Source of the DNA: Mycobacterium sp. SM1
GTDB taxonomy: Bacteria > Actinomycetota > Actinomycetes > Mycobacteriales > Mycobacteriaceae
Reading direction: 5' to 3'
NCBI RefSeq assembly: GCF_018361265.1
Contig: NZ_JAFLNH010000003.1
Coordinates: 632,501-696,500 of the forward strand
DNA length: 64,000 nt
Positions 1 to 8,403 of the stretch are shown piece after piece (position 1 is the stretch's first letter; the number at the start of each line of letters is the position of its first letter). Under the pieces are notes generated by a model. The model searched no databases. It saw only the letters and a list, made by a program, of their open reading frames with translations, and was not told the DNA's origin. A program made the position numbers and the translations under genes.

Positions 1-233
1 TCGCGGCTGTGCACCGGCGCGTAGCGATGCGCCCGCTCGTCGCGGATCTGGGAAACCAGGTTCTTCTTCGCCAGCCGTTGCAGCACCGTCATCACGGTCG
101 TGTATGCCAGGTCGCGGCGCGCAGACAACGCTTCGTGGACCTGGCGGACGGTCTGCGGTGCCGGCGCGGACCACAGGTGATCCATCACCGAGCGTTCCAG
201 GTCTCCCAACCGCGTCAGCTTGGGCATGGGCAT
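1..233 (-). CDS. blaI: BlaI/CopY-family penicillinase repressor, C-terminus cut by window edge
   Basis: Winged-helix repressor of the BlaI/MecI family, which in M. tuberculosis (Rv1846c) controls beta-lactamase and other genes and is released by beta-lactam exposure. The visible 77 residues are the DNA-binding half: the N-terminus reads MPMPKLTRLGDLERSVMDHL, followed by VHEALSARRDLAYTTVMTVL, the recognition-helix region, and the wing. It matches Rv1846c from memory almost residue for residue. The dimerisation half lies beyond position 1. ATG at 233 is chosen; a second ATG at 227 is equally possible. It is transcribed away from the thioesterase gene at 389, with a candidate operator between them. 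Confidence 0.9.
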   Translation of the reverse strand, partial: MPMPKLTRLGDLERSVMDHLWSAPAPQTVRQVHEALSARRDLAYTTVMTVLQRLAKKNLVSQIRDERAHRYAPVHSR

Positions 234-275
234 AGTTCACTCATCTTCCGGTCGGTGACAACCAGCCTACCCGGT

Positions 276-292
276 TACTACCGGCGGTCGTA
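276..292. promoter_or_regulatory. Candidate BlaI operator (17-bp dyad)
   Basis: The sequence TACTACC-GGC-GGTCGTA is an inverted repeat with six of seven arm positions matching. It sits 43 bp upstream of the blaI start and about 100 bp upstream of the divergent thioesterase gene. BlaI-family operators are dyads of TACTA/TAGTA type and the family represses its own promoter, so position and sequence fit autoregulation. Only the dyad is observed; binding is inferred. Confidence 0.4.
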
Positions 293-388
293 TCGGCGGG
301 CACTCGCAACCGGCAATCCTGCCCGATCTGATCATCGGGGTGGAGGTGAACCCGGCTGCGGCGCTTCGAGCCTCCGAGGTGTAAACAC

Positions 389-823
389 ATGGGCGTGCCG
401 TCGTCGCTTACCCCGGTCGGTCCCCCGGATTTCCCCACGCCGTTCGACCGGGAACTGGGGCTGGTGTTCACCGAGATCGGTCCCGACGCCACCCGGGCGC
501 AGCTGGAGGTGACACCCAAGCTGTTGCAGCCGATGGGCATCGTGCACGGCGGGGTCTACTGCTCGATGATCGAGAGCCTGGCCAGCGCCGCGGCCTACGC
601 CTGGCTGGCGACTCAGGGCGGCGGCAACGTCGTCGGCGTCAACAACAACACCGACTTTCTGCGCGCCATCGGCTCGGGCACGGTGTATGGCACCGCCACA
701 CCGCTGCACCGGGGGCGCCGTCAGCAGCTTTGGCTGGTGATCATCAGCGACGCCACCGATCGGGTGGTGGCCCGCGGTCAGGTGCGGTTGCAGAACCTGC
801 ACCGGCAGCTCGCCAACGGCTGA
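389..823 (+). CDS. PaaI-type hotdog-fold thioesterase (Rv1847 orthologue)
   Basis: A 144-residue hotdog-fold protein of the PaaI/YbgC acyl-CoA thioesterase group. The active-site segment GIVHGGVYCSMIESLAS (about residues 51-67) has the His-Gly-Gly and acidic residue typical of the family, and GVNNNTDFLRAI follows in the second half. It matches M. tuberculosis Rv1847 closely and is of normal length. In M. tuberculosis the urease operon follows immediately; here the next gene is ndh on the opposite strand. The substrate is unknown; probably a cytoplasmic aromatic or fatty acyl-CoA. The upstream GAGGTG is only a weak ribosome-binding site. Confidence 0.88.
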   Translation: MGVPSSLTPVGPPDFPTPFDRELGLVFTEIGPDATRAQLEVTPKLLQPMGIVHGGVYCSMIESLASAAAYAWLATQGGGNVVGVNNNTDFLRAIGSGTVYGTATPLHRGRRQQLWLVIISDATDRVVARGQVRLQNLHRQLANG

Positions 824-885
824 GCGGAGGCGCCTGCGACCGCTCGCGTGCGCCAGCCGGTCCCGTGATCAGGCAGCCGGGTTTC

Positions 886-953
886 GGAAAGCCAGGAAGC
901 CGGAAAGCACGGAAAGCCGGCAAGCCGGAAAGCCGTTCGGTTAGCCGGCTTTC
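886..953. repeat. GGAAAGCC short repeats and hairpin at the 3' end of ndh
   Basis: GGAAAGCC or one-base variants recur at 886, 902, 911 and 927. The last copy forms an 8-bp stem (928-935 with 946-953, loop of 10) that straddles the ndh stop codon at 941-943. This lies between two convergent genes, so the hairpin may act as a bidirectional transcription end, but there is no T-run. The repeat is seen; the terminator role is inferred. Confidence 0.4.
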
Positions 954-2320
954 GGCGCTTCGCCGCGGCGCTCCTCGGCGGCCAGTACCGCCAGCTGCTC
1001 GAGCCGGGTGCGGGCGAACGCCTGCTGTTCGGTGATGGTCAGCTGGCTGCGCCGGTTGCTCAGGAAAGTCACGGTCCACGACAGCAGCGTGGTGAGCTGA
1101 TTCTTGAAGCCGACCAAATACGCCAGGTGCAGCACCAGCCAGGCCAACCAGGCAAGAAAGCCGCTGAACTCTAGTCGGCCGATCTTGGCGACCGCTGAGA
1201 ACCGCGACACCGAGGCCATCGACCCCTTGTCGAAGTACCGAAACGGCTCCCGCTGCGCCGGATCGGCGCCGGCGAGTTCGGCTTTGATCGTGTTAGCGGC
1301 GTACTTGCCTCCCTGAATGGCTCCCTGCGCCACCCCCGGTACCCCCTCGACGGCCGCCATGTCACCGACCACGAACACCTGCGGGTGACCCGGAATGGTC
1401 AAGTCGGGCAGCACCTTGACCCGCCCCGCCCGGTCCAGTTCGGCTCCGGACTGCTCGGCGAGGTCACGACCCAGCGGGCTAGCCAAAACACCGGCCGACC
1501 ACACCTTGCACGCCGAATCGATGCGGCGAATGGTGCCATCGGAGTCCGTGACCGTGATACCGTCGCGGTCGACATTGGTGACCATCGCGCCGAGTTGGAT
1601 CTCCACGCCCAATCTCTTCAGCCGTGTGGCCGCCTTCCGGCCGAGCCTGTCGCCCATCGACGGCAGCACCGCGGGCGCGGCGTCGAGCAGGATCACCCGC
1701 GCCTTGGTGGGATCGATGTGCCGGAAAACCCCCTTTAGGGTATGGCGGGCCAGCTCGGCAATTTGCCCGGCCATCTCCACCCCGGTGGGCCCGGCGCCGA
1801 TGACGGTGAAGGTCAGCAGCTTTTCGCGGCGCTGCGGATCGCGGGAGCGCTCCGCCTGTTCGAACGCGCTCAGGATCCTCCCGCGCAGTTCCAGCGCGTC
1901 GTCGATGGATTTCATGCCGGGCGCGAACTCGGCGAAGTGGTCGTTGCCGAAGTAGGACTGACCGGCCCCGGCGGCGACGATCAGGCTGTCATAGGCGGTT
2001 TCGTAGCTGTGGCCCAGCAAATCCGAGATAACGACCTTGCGGCTGAGGTCGATCCGGGTGACGTCCCCGAGCAGCACTTGGACGTTGCGCTGCCTGCGCA
2101 ACACCACCCGGGTCGGCGGGGCGATTTCGCCTTCGGAGATGATGCCCGTCGCCACCTGGTACAACAGCGGCTGGAACAGGTGGTGGGTGGTGCGCGCGAT
2201 CAGCTTGATGTCGACATCGGCCCGGGCGAGCGTCTTGGCCGCGTTCAGCCCGCCGAATCCGGAGCCGATGATGACGACTTGATGCCGACGATTGGCAGTT
2301 GCGCCGGGATGGCTACTCAT
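941..2320 (-). CDS. ndh: Type II NADH:quinone oxidoreductase (NDH-2)
   Basis: Single-subunit, non-proton-pumping NADH dehydrogenase that passes electrons from NADH to menaquinone at the inner face of the membrane; the main NADH dehydrogenase of mycobacteria. The 459 residues contain the FAD-binding motif IGSGFGGLNAAK near residue 17, the NADH-binding motif IGAGPTGVEMAGQ near residue 176, the VFVVGDMAAVEG segment, and a hydrophobic C-terminal membrane-contact stretch (FLAWLAWLVLHLAYLVGF). Length and sequence agree with M. tuberculosis Rv1854c. The start at 2320 gives the expected N-terminus, but this ATG is the last of four ATGs in a tandem CCTATGAG array (see separate entry). Confidence 0.96.
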   Translation of the reverse strand: MSSHPGATANRRHQVVIIGSGFGGLNAAKTLARADVDIKLIARTTHHLFQPLLYQVATGIISEGEIAPPTRVVLRRQRNVQVLLGDVTRIDLSRKVVISDLLGHSYETAYDSLIVAAGAGQSYFGNDHFAEFAPGMKSIDDALELRGRILSAFEQAERSRDPQRREKLLTFTVIGAGPTGVEMAGQIAELARHTLKGVFRHIDPTKARVILLDAAPAVLPSMGDRLGRKAATRLKRLGVEIQLGAMVTNVDRDGITVTDSDGTIRRIDSACKVWSAGVLASPLGRDLAEQSGAELDRAGRVKVLPDLTIPGHPQVFVVGDMAAVEGVPGVAQGAIQGGKYAANTIKAELAGADPAQREPFRYFDKGSMASVSRFSAVAKIGRLEFSGFLAWLAWLVLHLAYLVGFKNQLTTLLSWTVTFLSNRRSQLTITEQQAFARTRLEQLAVLAAEERRGEAPKAG

Positions 2321-2348
2321 AGGCTCATAGGCGTCATAGGCTCATAGG
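2316..2348 (-). promoter_or_regulatory. Tandem CCTATGAG array over the ndh start, with overlapping mini-ORFs
   Basis: Read on the minus strand, four copies of CCTATGAG or CCTATGAC are stacked at 8-9 bp spacing, each carrying an ATG (first bases 2345, 2337, 2328, 2320). The strong AAGGAG (about 2356-2361) sits before the first ATG, not before the real start. ATG-2345 reads three codons and stops in a TGA that overlaps ATG-2337; that frame reads six codons and stops in a TGA that overlaps the ndh ATG at 2320. The layout predicts translational coupling into ndh. Confidence 0.5.
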
Positions 2349-2462
2349 CGGGGTTGCTCCTTGACGGTGACGGCGGTCCCGTGCACAGCCTAGCCGCCGT
2401 GGCGAGCTGCGGCACTCCGCTGCCACGGCCGACGCTCTCGGGGTTTGACCGGCAGCGGTCCG

Positions 2463-3152
2463 CTAGCCGCAACGAGTCAGCGCACCGCTGCTGACATGCA
2501 ACATCTGCCCGGTGACATGGCGAGCCGCGGGGGAGGTCACAAACAGCGCCAACCGGGCGATCTCTGCCGCAACCGTCGGCGGGACCCTGGACAGACCCGC
2601 ATACCCCGGCGCGGCGCCGCGCCCACACGCGATCGCGTTGACGGTGATGCCGCGAGCGCCGAACACGCCCGCCTGCCCGGCGACCCAGTTCGCCAGCGCA
2701 GCCTTGGCCGCCGCCTGGGCGCTGCCCGCGCGCGCATTCTCGGGCACCACCGCGAGGATCGAGCCGCCGGAGCGCAGGTGATCGGCCACGAGTTGGGTGG
2801 TCAGCACCGCTGACAGCGCCGTGTCGTCCAGCGCGTGGCGCCAGGCGCCAGCCAGGTCCGCAAGGGACGCCCGGGACGCAACGGAATAGCCGTGCGGCCC
2901 GCCGGGATCCCAGCGCGGTGCGGGCACATTGACAAGGGTGTCCAAGTGGCGTGGAAATAGCCCGTGGGCTTCGGTGAGGCTGGCAGGGTCGGTGTTGTCG
3001 CAGACGATGGCCTCCACGTCGAGTTCCTTGGCGGCGACTTCGAGATCGTCGCGGCGCGCACCTGTCAGCGTCACCGTGTGGCCGGCGTCGCGAAAACCTT
3101 CGGCGACGGTGCGCCCCAGCTCGGTATCTCCGCCGGTGACCAGCACCTCCAT
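2463..3152 (-). CDS. SDR-fold protein with degenerate active site (Rv1856c orthologue)
   Basis: Short-chain dehydrogenase/reductase fold of 229 residues, starting MEVLVTGGDTELGRTVAEGF with the nucleotide-binding TGGxxxLG turn. The usual NNAG motif is replaced by VNVPAP, and the catalytic Tyr-x-x-x-Lys region reads AQAAAKAALANW, so the Lys is present but the Tyr is not. It may therefore bind a nucleotide without acting as a normal dehydrogenase. The match to Rv1856c is close. The second ATG (3152) is chosen because GGGAGG lies 8 bp before it and only 2 bp before the ATG at 3158. Confidence 0.85.
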   Translation of the reverse strand: MEVLVTGGDTELGRTVAEGFRDAGHTVTLTGARRDDLEVAAKELDVEAIVCDNTDPASLTEAHGLFPRHLDTLVNVPAPRWDPGGPHGYSVASRASLADLAGAWRHALDDTALSAVLTTQLVADHLRSGGSILAVVPENARAGSAQAAAKAALANWVAGQAGVFGARGITVNAIACGRGAAPGYAGLSRVPPTVAAEIARLALFVTSPAARHVTGQMLHVSSGALTRCG

Positions 3153-3613
3153 GGCCATGACCTCCCTGTCCTCGACACCGCTTCACCGGGCCGTCCCGCA
3201 CCTGCCGAGACTCGGCGCCCGGGTTCGGACGCGTGGTGGCATCAATCGCCATGATGTTACTGGACGGTAGCTAGCCAGGGAACTCCGGGCCGGCACGACG
3301 CGCGCACCATTTGGATAAATATTCGGCCCTAACTTGGCTTTAGCGTGGCCCTAACTAGCCCTTAGCGGGGCGGCGGAGTCCTGTGCTTCGGGTCTGCTTC
3401 GGGACCGTTTCGAGACCGTTTCGAGACAGCTTTGAGGTTGCCCCGTGGCTACCCGGTGGCGGTGGCGGGTCCGTGTCGGCCCCGCGCCCGCCCGCCGAAG
3501 CGGGGACCGGAGCGGGATACGTGTGGCTGCTCGGGTGCGCACCAGCGGGGCAGCAATCACATCGTCAGCAAGCCGCACTTGCGTCACGGAGGTAACACGG
3601 TAGGTTTTTCGGC
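3153..3613. other. Intergenic region upstream of apa with short tandem repeats
   Basis: No gene is visible in these 460 bp between the divergent Rv1856c and apa genes; in M. tuberculosis modABC lies here. Two repeats stand out: GGCCCTAACT at 3325-3334 and again at 3347-3356 (22-bp period), and a perfect tandem GACCGTTTCGA at 3403-3413 and 3414-3424. Helically phased direct repeats upstream of a strongly expressed secreted antigen could be activator sites, but no known regulator motif is recognised. Confidence 0.5.
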
Positions 3614-4606
3614 ATGAAGCACGCGGATCCGAACTCGACGCGCCGCGACGGCCCGTGGGTAGCGCTGGCGGTCACGGCGGCGGCCAGCGCGGCCGCTGTG
3701 GCCATCGCCGTACCGGCGCCGTCGGCGATCGCGGATCCCACACCCCCGGCGCCGGGCACCACGACGGCGTCGCCCTCGCCGGCCCCCAATGCGGCGCCGG
3801 ATGCCGCGCCGGGGCCTGCCGATCCCAACGCGCCCCCGCCTGCGACCGACCCGAACGCCGTCCAGCCGCCAATCGAAGCGAACGCGCCGGATGCCGGCCG
3901 GGTCGACAATCCCCCCGGTGGATTCAGCTTCGTCATCCCCGCCGGCTGGGTGGAGTCAGACGCTACCCACCTCGACTACGGCTCGGCGCTGTTGAGCAAG
4001 CAAATCGGCCCCGCCCAACCCGGGCAGCCGCCGCCGGTCGCCAACGACACCCGGATCGTGCTCGGCAGGTTGGATCAGAAGCTCTACGCCAGCGCCGAAG
4101 CCGACAACGCGAAGGCGGCGACGCGGCTGGCCTCGGACATGGGCGAGTTCTTCATGCCCTACCCGGGCACTCGAATCAATCAGGAAAGCACGCCGCTGAA
4201 GGCCAACGGGATGACCGGCAGTGCGTCCTACTACGAGGTCAAGTTCAGTGACACCAGCAAGCCGAACGGTCAGATCTGGGCCGGCGTCATCGGCACCACC
4301 GCCCCCAACGCGGCCAGCGCCTCGCCGCCGCAGCGCTGGTTTGTCGTATGGCTTGGCACCGCGAACGACCCCGTGGACAAGCCTGCGGCGGTAACACTGG
4401 CCCAGTCGGTGCGGCCCTGGGCGCCACCTCCACCGCCCCCGCCGCCGGCGCCCCCCGCACCCGCCCCTGGCGCTCCGCCACCGGCACCCCCCGCACCGGC
4501 GCCCGCGGCGCCCGCCGCCGGTGTGCCGCCGTCGGCACCCGCGGGCCAAGGGCCTGCAAGCGGCCCCACGGCCGCGCCCGCGTCGCAGACGACCCGCGCG
4601 ACCTAA
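3614..4606 (+). CDS. apa: Apa / MPT32, alanine-proline-rich secreted antigen
   Basis: Secreted, proline- and alanine-rich mannosylated antigen that binds fibronectin and serves as a surface adhesin (M. tuberculosis Rv1860). The 330 residues show a positively charged N-terminus, a hydrophobic stretch and an Ala-x-Ala-type cleavage near [10 protein letters not shown] (about residue 40), a proline-rich segment, a conserved core beginning [20 protein letters not shown], and a long [14 protein letters not shown]-terminal tail. The core matches MPT32. The modABC genes that precede it in M. tuberculosis are absent. The start ATG is supported by the match of [12 protein letters not shown] to the known N-terminus. 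Confidence 0.95.
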   Translation: MKHADPNSTRRDGPWVALAVTAAASAAAVAIAVPAPSAIADPTPPAPGTTTASPSPAPNAAPDAAPGPADPNAPPPATDPNAVQPPIEANAPDAGRVDNPPGGFSFVIPAGWVESDATHLDYGSALLSKQIGPAQPGQPPPVANDTRIVLGRLDQKLYASAEADNAKAATRLASDMGEFFMPYPGTRINQESTPLKANGMTGSASYYEVKFSDTSKPNGQIWAGVIGTTAPNAASASPPQRWFVVWLGTANDPVDKPAAVTLAQSVRPWAPPPPPPPPAPPAPAPGAPPPAPPAPAPAAPAAGVPPSAPAGQGPASGPTAAPASQTTRAT

Positions 4607-4693
4607 GCGTTAGCGATACGGTTGGCACCGGGGCAGGGGCCCACGGCTACGGCGTTGCCTGGGCTGAGCCCCGGGCACGCCCTATTGGGCACC

Positions 4694-4713
4694 TTCCCCA
4701 GTGCTGTGGGGAA
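4694..4713. terminator. Hairpin after apa
   Basis: TTCCCCA-GTGCTG-TGGGGAA is a perfect 7-bp stem with a 6-base loop, 88 bp past the apa stop and about 90 bp before adhA. It has no U-tract, as is common for mycobacterial terminators, so the role is only probable. Confidence 0.4.
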
Positions 4714-4801
4714 TGCTATTGGGACCGCGGATCTTTCGGCCGGGCATGAGCGATCTTGGCGATCGGCTGTGCGCCGCCAGCGGGCGGGGCAGTATTGGGG
4801 C

Positions 4802-5842
4802 ATGGTCATGGGGTCGACTAAAGCGACGATGAGTGCGTGGCGGGTTCGCCGGCCCGGCCCTTTGGACAGCCATCCGCTCGAGCGGGTGAGCACCGAGCTG
4901 CCGCGCCCCGGCCCCGCGGAGCTGCTGGTAGCCGTGCACGCGTGTGGGGTGTGTCGCACCGACCTGCACGTGACCGAGGGGGACCTGCCGGTGCGCCGCC
5001 CGGGGGTGATACCCGGGCACGAGGTGGTGGGGGAGGTTGTCGAAGTTGGTGCTGACGCCGGCGACGGCTTCGCGGTGGGGGACCGGGTGGGCATCGCCTG
5101 GCTGCGATACACCTGCGGGGTGTGCCCATACTGTCGGCGCGGCAGCGAGAACCTGTGCCCGCAGTCGCGCTACACCGGCTGGGATGCTGACGGTGGCTAT
5201 GCCGAATTCGCCACCGTCCCAGCCGCTTACGCTCACCATCTGCCAAACGGATACAGTGACAGCGAGCTGGCGCCGTTGCTGTGTGCCGGCATCATCGGAT
5301 ACCGCTCACTGCTGCGCGCTGAGCTACCGCCCGGCGGCCGGTTGGGGATCTACGGATTCGGCGGCAGCGCGCACATCACCGCGCAGGTCGCATTGGCGCA
5401 GGGCGCCGAGGTCCACGTGATGACCCGGGGGGCGAAAGCCCGCGAATTGGCGTTGGAGCTGGGTGCTGCGTCGGCGCAGGAGGCAGCCGACCCGCCTCCG
5501 GTGCCGCTGGACTCGGCTATTCTCTTCGCCCCGGTCGGCGATCTGGTGTTGCCCGCGCTGGAGGCGTTAGACCGTGGTGGCACGTTGTCGATTGCCGGCA
5601 TCCACCTCACCGACATCCCAAGGCTCAATTACCAACGACACTTGTTCCAGGAGCGCCAGGTTCGTTCGGTGACGTCGAACACCCGCGCCGACGCCCGCGC
5701 TTTCCTCGACTTCGCGGGCCGGCATCGCATCCGGGTCACCACTGTGGAGTACCCACTTGAGCAAGCTGATCGGGCGCTGTCCGACCTTTCCGCCGGTCGC
5801 ATCGCCGGCGCTGCCGTGCTGCTGATGCCAGGGGCGGGCTGA
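4802..5842 (+). CDS. adhA: Zinc-dependent alcohol dehydrogenase AdhA
   Basis: Medium-chain NAD(P)-dependent zinc alcohol dehydrogenase, close to M. tuberculosis Rv1862. The catalytic-zinc residues lie in GVCRTDLH and PGHEVVGE, and the structural-zinc cysteines in [15 protein letters not shown]. The Rossmann turn is YGFGGSAH near the middle. Total length is about 346 residues, as expected. Three ATGs (4802, 4808, 4829) are candidates; [20 protein letters not shown] begins at the third and corresponds to the conserved start region. The physiological alcohol is not known. Rv1861, which lies between apa and adhA in M. tuberculosis, is absent. Confidence 0.92.
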   Translation: MVMGSTKATMSAWRVRRPGPLDSHPLERVSTELPRPGPAELLVAVHACGVCRTDLHVTEGDLPVRRPGVIPGHEVVGEVVEVGADAGDGFAVGDRVGIAWLRYTCGVCPYCRRGSENLCPQSRYTGWDADGGYAEFATVPAAYAHHLPNGYSDSELAPLLCAGIIGYRSLLRAELPPGGRLGIYGFGGSAHITAQVALAQGAEVHVMTRGAKARELALELGAASAQEAADPPPVPLDSAILFAPVGDLVLPALEALDRGGTLSIAGIHLTDIPRLNYQRHLFQERQVRSVTSNTRADARAFLDFAGRHRIRVTTVEYPLEQADRALSDLSAGRIAGAAVLLMPGAG

Positions 5843-5863
5843 GCCACGACTCACATGGACTCG

Positions 5864-6628
5864 TCACGTGGATAACTGCCACACCACAGCGGCCGCCAGA
5901 GCGCCCAACCCGTTGCACGACCAGTGCAGCGCAATCGGCGCGAGCAGGCTGCCGCTGCGCCGGCGCAGCCAGCTGAACACGAATCCGGCCGCCCCGGTGG
6001 CCAACACGGCCAGCAGCACACCGGCCAGCGTGCCGGCAACGCCACCGCCGAACAGCCGAGTGAAGCCGACATTGCCGCTGGTCAGCCGCAACGACGTCGC
6101 GATGTGCCAGAGGCCGAACAGCAGCGAGCCCCCCAGCGCGACACCACGAAATCCCCAGGCCCGCTGCAGCGCGCCCTGCAGCACGCCGCGGAATACCAGC
6201 TCCTCCGGGATGACGGTTTGCAGCGGGATGACGATCATCGACGCGATCAGCGCCCCGGAAATCGTGACGTAATGACTGTTCATGAACATCGGTCGGGTCA
6301 GCGGCACCAGCGCGCCCACGGCAATCGCCGACGCGACGATCCCCACCGCGGCCAGCGCGTAGGCTACCCCGGATTTCCAGTGATCCCGGTCAAGGCCGAG
6401 GTCGGCCCACCCAAGGCCGGTGCGCCGCAACAGAATCACCAAGCCAACGGCCGCCAGCGGTACCGCCACGATGCCTGCCCACCGGACGGTGAAGTGGGCG
6501 ACCAGGTTCGTTAGCACCAGCACCGTCACGACAACGGCGACGTCAAGGCGAATCCGGAATCGGTGCAGCACCGATAGCTGCGAGGCCAGCGGGTGTGCCC
6601 CGCCCAGCCCGGTCACGTCGCTGAGCAT
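5864..6628 (-). CDS. CPBP-family (CAAX protease / bacteriocin-processing) membrane protein, Rv1863c orthologue
   Basis: Integral membrane protein of about 254 residues with several hydrophobic segments (for example VAVVVTVLVLTNLVAHF near the start). It carries the three CPBP/Abi signatures: EELVFRG (Glu-Glu-x-x-x-Arg), FGLWHI, and HWSCNG near the C-terminus, the residues that form the intramembrane metalloprotease site. The family includes Rce1-like CAAX proteases and bacterial proteins of mostly unknown substrate. The open frame continues upstream without family similarity, so the ATG at 6628 (MLSDVTGLGG) is chosen; ATG 6658 is the alternative. It is convergent with adhA, with only 21 bp between stops. 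Confidence 0.85.
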   Translation of the reverse strand: MLSDVTGLGGAHPLASQLSVLHRFRIRLDVAVVVTVLVLTNLVAHFTVRWAGIVAVPLAAVGLVILLRRTGLGWADLGLDRDHWKSGVAYALAAVGIVASAIAVGALVPLTRPMFMNSHYVTISGALIASMIVIPLQTVIPEELVFRGVLQGALQRAWGFRGVALGGSLLFGLWHIATSLRLTSGNVGFTRLFGGGVAGTLAGVLLAVLATGAAGFVFSWLRRRSGSLLAPIALHWSCNGLGALAAAVVWQLST

Positions 6629-6787
6629 TTGCCGCGAGTATACCCACGCTCCTGCCATCACCGGGTGGCGTCGCCCAGCGCCGGGATTCCCGGACGCCGG
6701 CCCCCACAGGGCGATTCGAGGGGTGTTAGGTTCGGGAACGTGTCGCGACGCCCCCGGCGCCGCGACATGATCGCGAAAGGTTTCGCA

Positions 6788-8275
6788 GTGCCCATCGCAA
6801 TGCCCGTCGACCCCAAGACCCCGGTGTTGATTGGCTACGGCCAAGTCAACCAGCGCGACGAAACGGCTGGAATCGAGCCCGTCGACCTGATGGCGGCGGC
6901 CGCGCGGGAGGCCGCCGCTTCCCGGGTGCTGCGGGCCGTCGACAGCATCCGGGTGGTCAACCTGCTCTCGGCGCACTACCGCGACCCTGGACTGCTGCTC
7001 GCTGAGCGCATCGGCGCCGACAATCCCGCCACGACCTACAGCGGTATCGGCGGCAACGTGCCGCAGTCACTGGTCAACCAGGCGTGCCTGGACATCCGGC
7101 ACGGGCGGGCCGGCGTGGTGCTCATAGCCGGTGGTGAAACCTGGCGCACCAAAACACACCTGCGTGCCCGGGGCGGCGAGCTGAGATGGACGCGTCAGGA
7201 CGAGTCCGTTCCGATGGCCCGGGTTGTCGAGGACAATGTTCCGCTGGCCGGCCCGGCCGAGCTGCGGATCCGGCTGGACCGGCCGGCGTACGTCTACCCC
7301 ATGGTTGAGCAAGCGCTGCGCATCGCCGCCGGTGAGCCGATGGAGGATCACCGCAGACGCATCGGTGAGCTGTGGGCACGGTTTAACGCCGTGGCGGTGC
7401 ACAATCCGCACGCGTGGATCCGCCGGCCCGTCAGCGCTGACGATATCTGGCGGCCCAGCTGGCAGAACCGGATGATCAGCTGGCCCTACACCAAGTTGAT
7501 GAACTCCAACAACATGGTCGACCAGGCCGCCGCGCTGATCCTGACCTCCGTTGAGGAAGCGGCTCGCCTCCAGGTGCCCAGCGAGCGCTGGGTCTATCCG
7601 CAAGCGGGCACCGACGGGCACGACACCTACGCCATCGCCGAGCGTGCCGAGCTACACCGCTCGCCCGCGATCCGCGTCGCCGGTGCGCGGGCGCTGGAAC
7701 TGGCGGGCCTGAGCATCGACGACATTGACTATGTCGACCTCTACTCGTGCTTTCCCTCCGCCGTCCAGGTGGCCGCCGCCGAGCTCGGGCTGCCGATTGA
7801 TGATCCCGCCCGCCCGCTGACGGTGACCGGCGGACTGACCTTTGCCGGTGGTCCGTGGAGCAACTACGTCACGCATGCCATCGCCACCATGGCCGAGCTG
7901 CTGGTGGCCAACCCCGGTCGGCGCGGGCTGGTCACCGCCAACGGCGGTTACCTGACCAAACACAGCTTTGGTGTGTATGCCACCGAGCCACCGCGGGAAT
8001 TCCGTTGGGAAAACCCGCAGCCGGTGATCGACCGAGTGCCCGCGCGGGAGGCGGTGACCGAATGGGAGGGCGTCGGCACCGTCGAGGCGTGGACCACACC
8101 GTTTGATCGGGAGGGCCGGCCGGAAAAGGCGTTTCTGGCGATCCGCACGCCCGGTGGCGCGCGCACCCTGGCCACAATCGCCGACCCCGCAGCGGCCGAG
8201 GTGACGGTGCATGAGGATATCGCCGGTGCCAAGGTCGCGGTGCACGCGGACGGCACCGCGAATTTGCGGTGTTAG
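6788..8275 (+). CDS. Thiolase-like acetyl-CoA acetyltransferase family protein (Rv1867 orthologue)
   Basis: Thiolase-superfamily protein of about 495 residues, very similar to Rv1867. The N-terminus reads PKTPVLIGYGQVNQRDE; YSGIGGNVPQSLVNQACLDI surrounds the position where classical thiolases have their acyl-accepting Cys, and DYVDLYSCFPSAVQ and TANGGYLTKHSFGVY lie in the C-terminal lobe. Members are annotated as acetyl-CoA acetyltransferases or SCP-x-like thiolases acting on branched or sterol-derived acyl-CoA; the substrate here is unknown. GTG 6788 is chosen because AAAGG lies 7 bp upstream. Confidence 0.87.
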   Translation: MPIAMPVDPKTPVLIGYGQVNQRDETAGIEPVDLMAAAAREAAASRVLRAVDSIRVVNLLSAHYRDPGLLLAERIGADNPATTYSGIGGNVPQSLVNQACLDIRHGRAGVVLIAGGETWRTKTHLRARGGELRWTRQDESVPMARVVEDNVPLAGPAELRIRLDRPAYVYPMVEQALRIAAGEPMEDHRRRIGELWARFNAVAVHNPHAWIRRPVSADDIWRPSWQNRMISWPYTKLMNSNNMVDQAAALILTSVEEAARLQVPSERWVYPQAGTDGHDTYAIAERAELHRSPAIRVAGARALELAGLSIDDIDYVDLYSCFPSAVQVAAAELGLPIDDPARPLTVTGGLTFAGGPWSNYVTHAIATMAELLVANPGRRGLVTANGGYLTKHSFGVYATEPPREFRWENPQPVIDRVPAREAVTEWEGVGTVEAWTTPFDREGRPEKAFLAIRTPGGARTLATIADPAAAEVTVHEDIAGAKVAVHADGTANLRC

Positions 8276-8403
8276 CTCCGCCACACGGTGAGCGGAGAAC
8301 ATTCCGCGGGCCGGCGGTGTTTTACAGGCGTGTCAAAACTTCCAGACAAACCACGCCGCCATGCCTATTGTCGATATAGGCACCGGGTGAGGCAGGTGAC
8401 GCT

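Noticed and set aside
2317..3252. 311-codon minus-strand frame over the Rv1856c-like gene
   Set aside because: Arg/Gly-rich shadow in another frame of the real SDR gene.
5864..6976. 370-codon frame as the full CPBP protein
   Set aside because: The first about 116 codons overlap the divergent thiolase-like gene and are not family-like; start moved to 6628.
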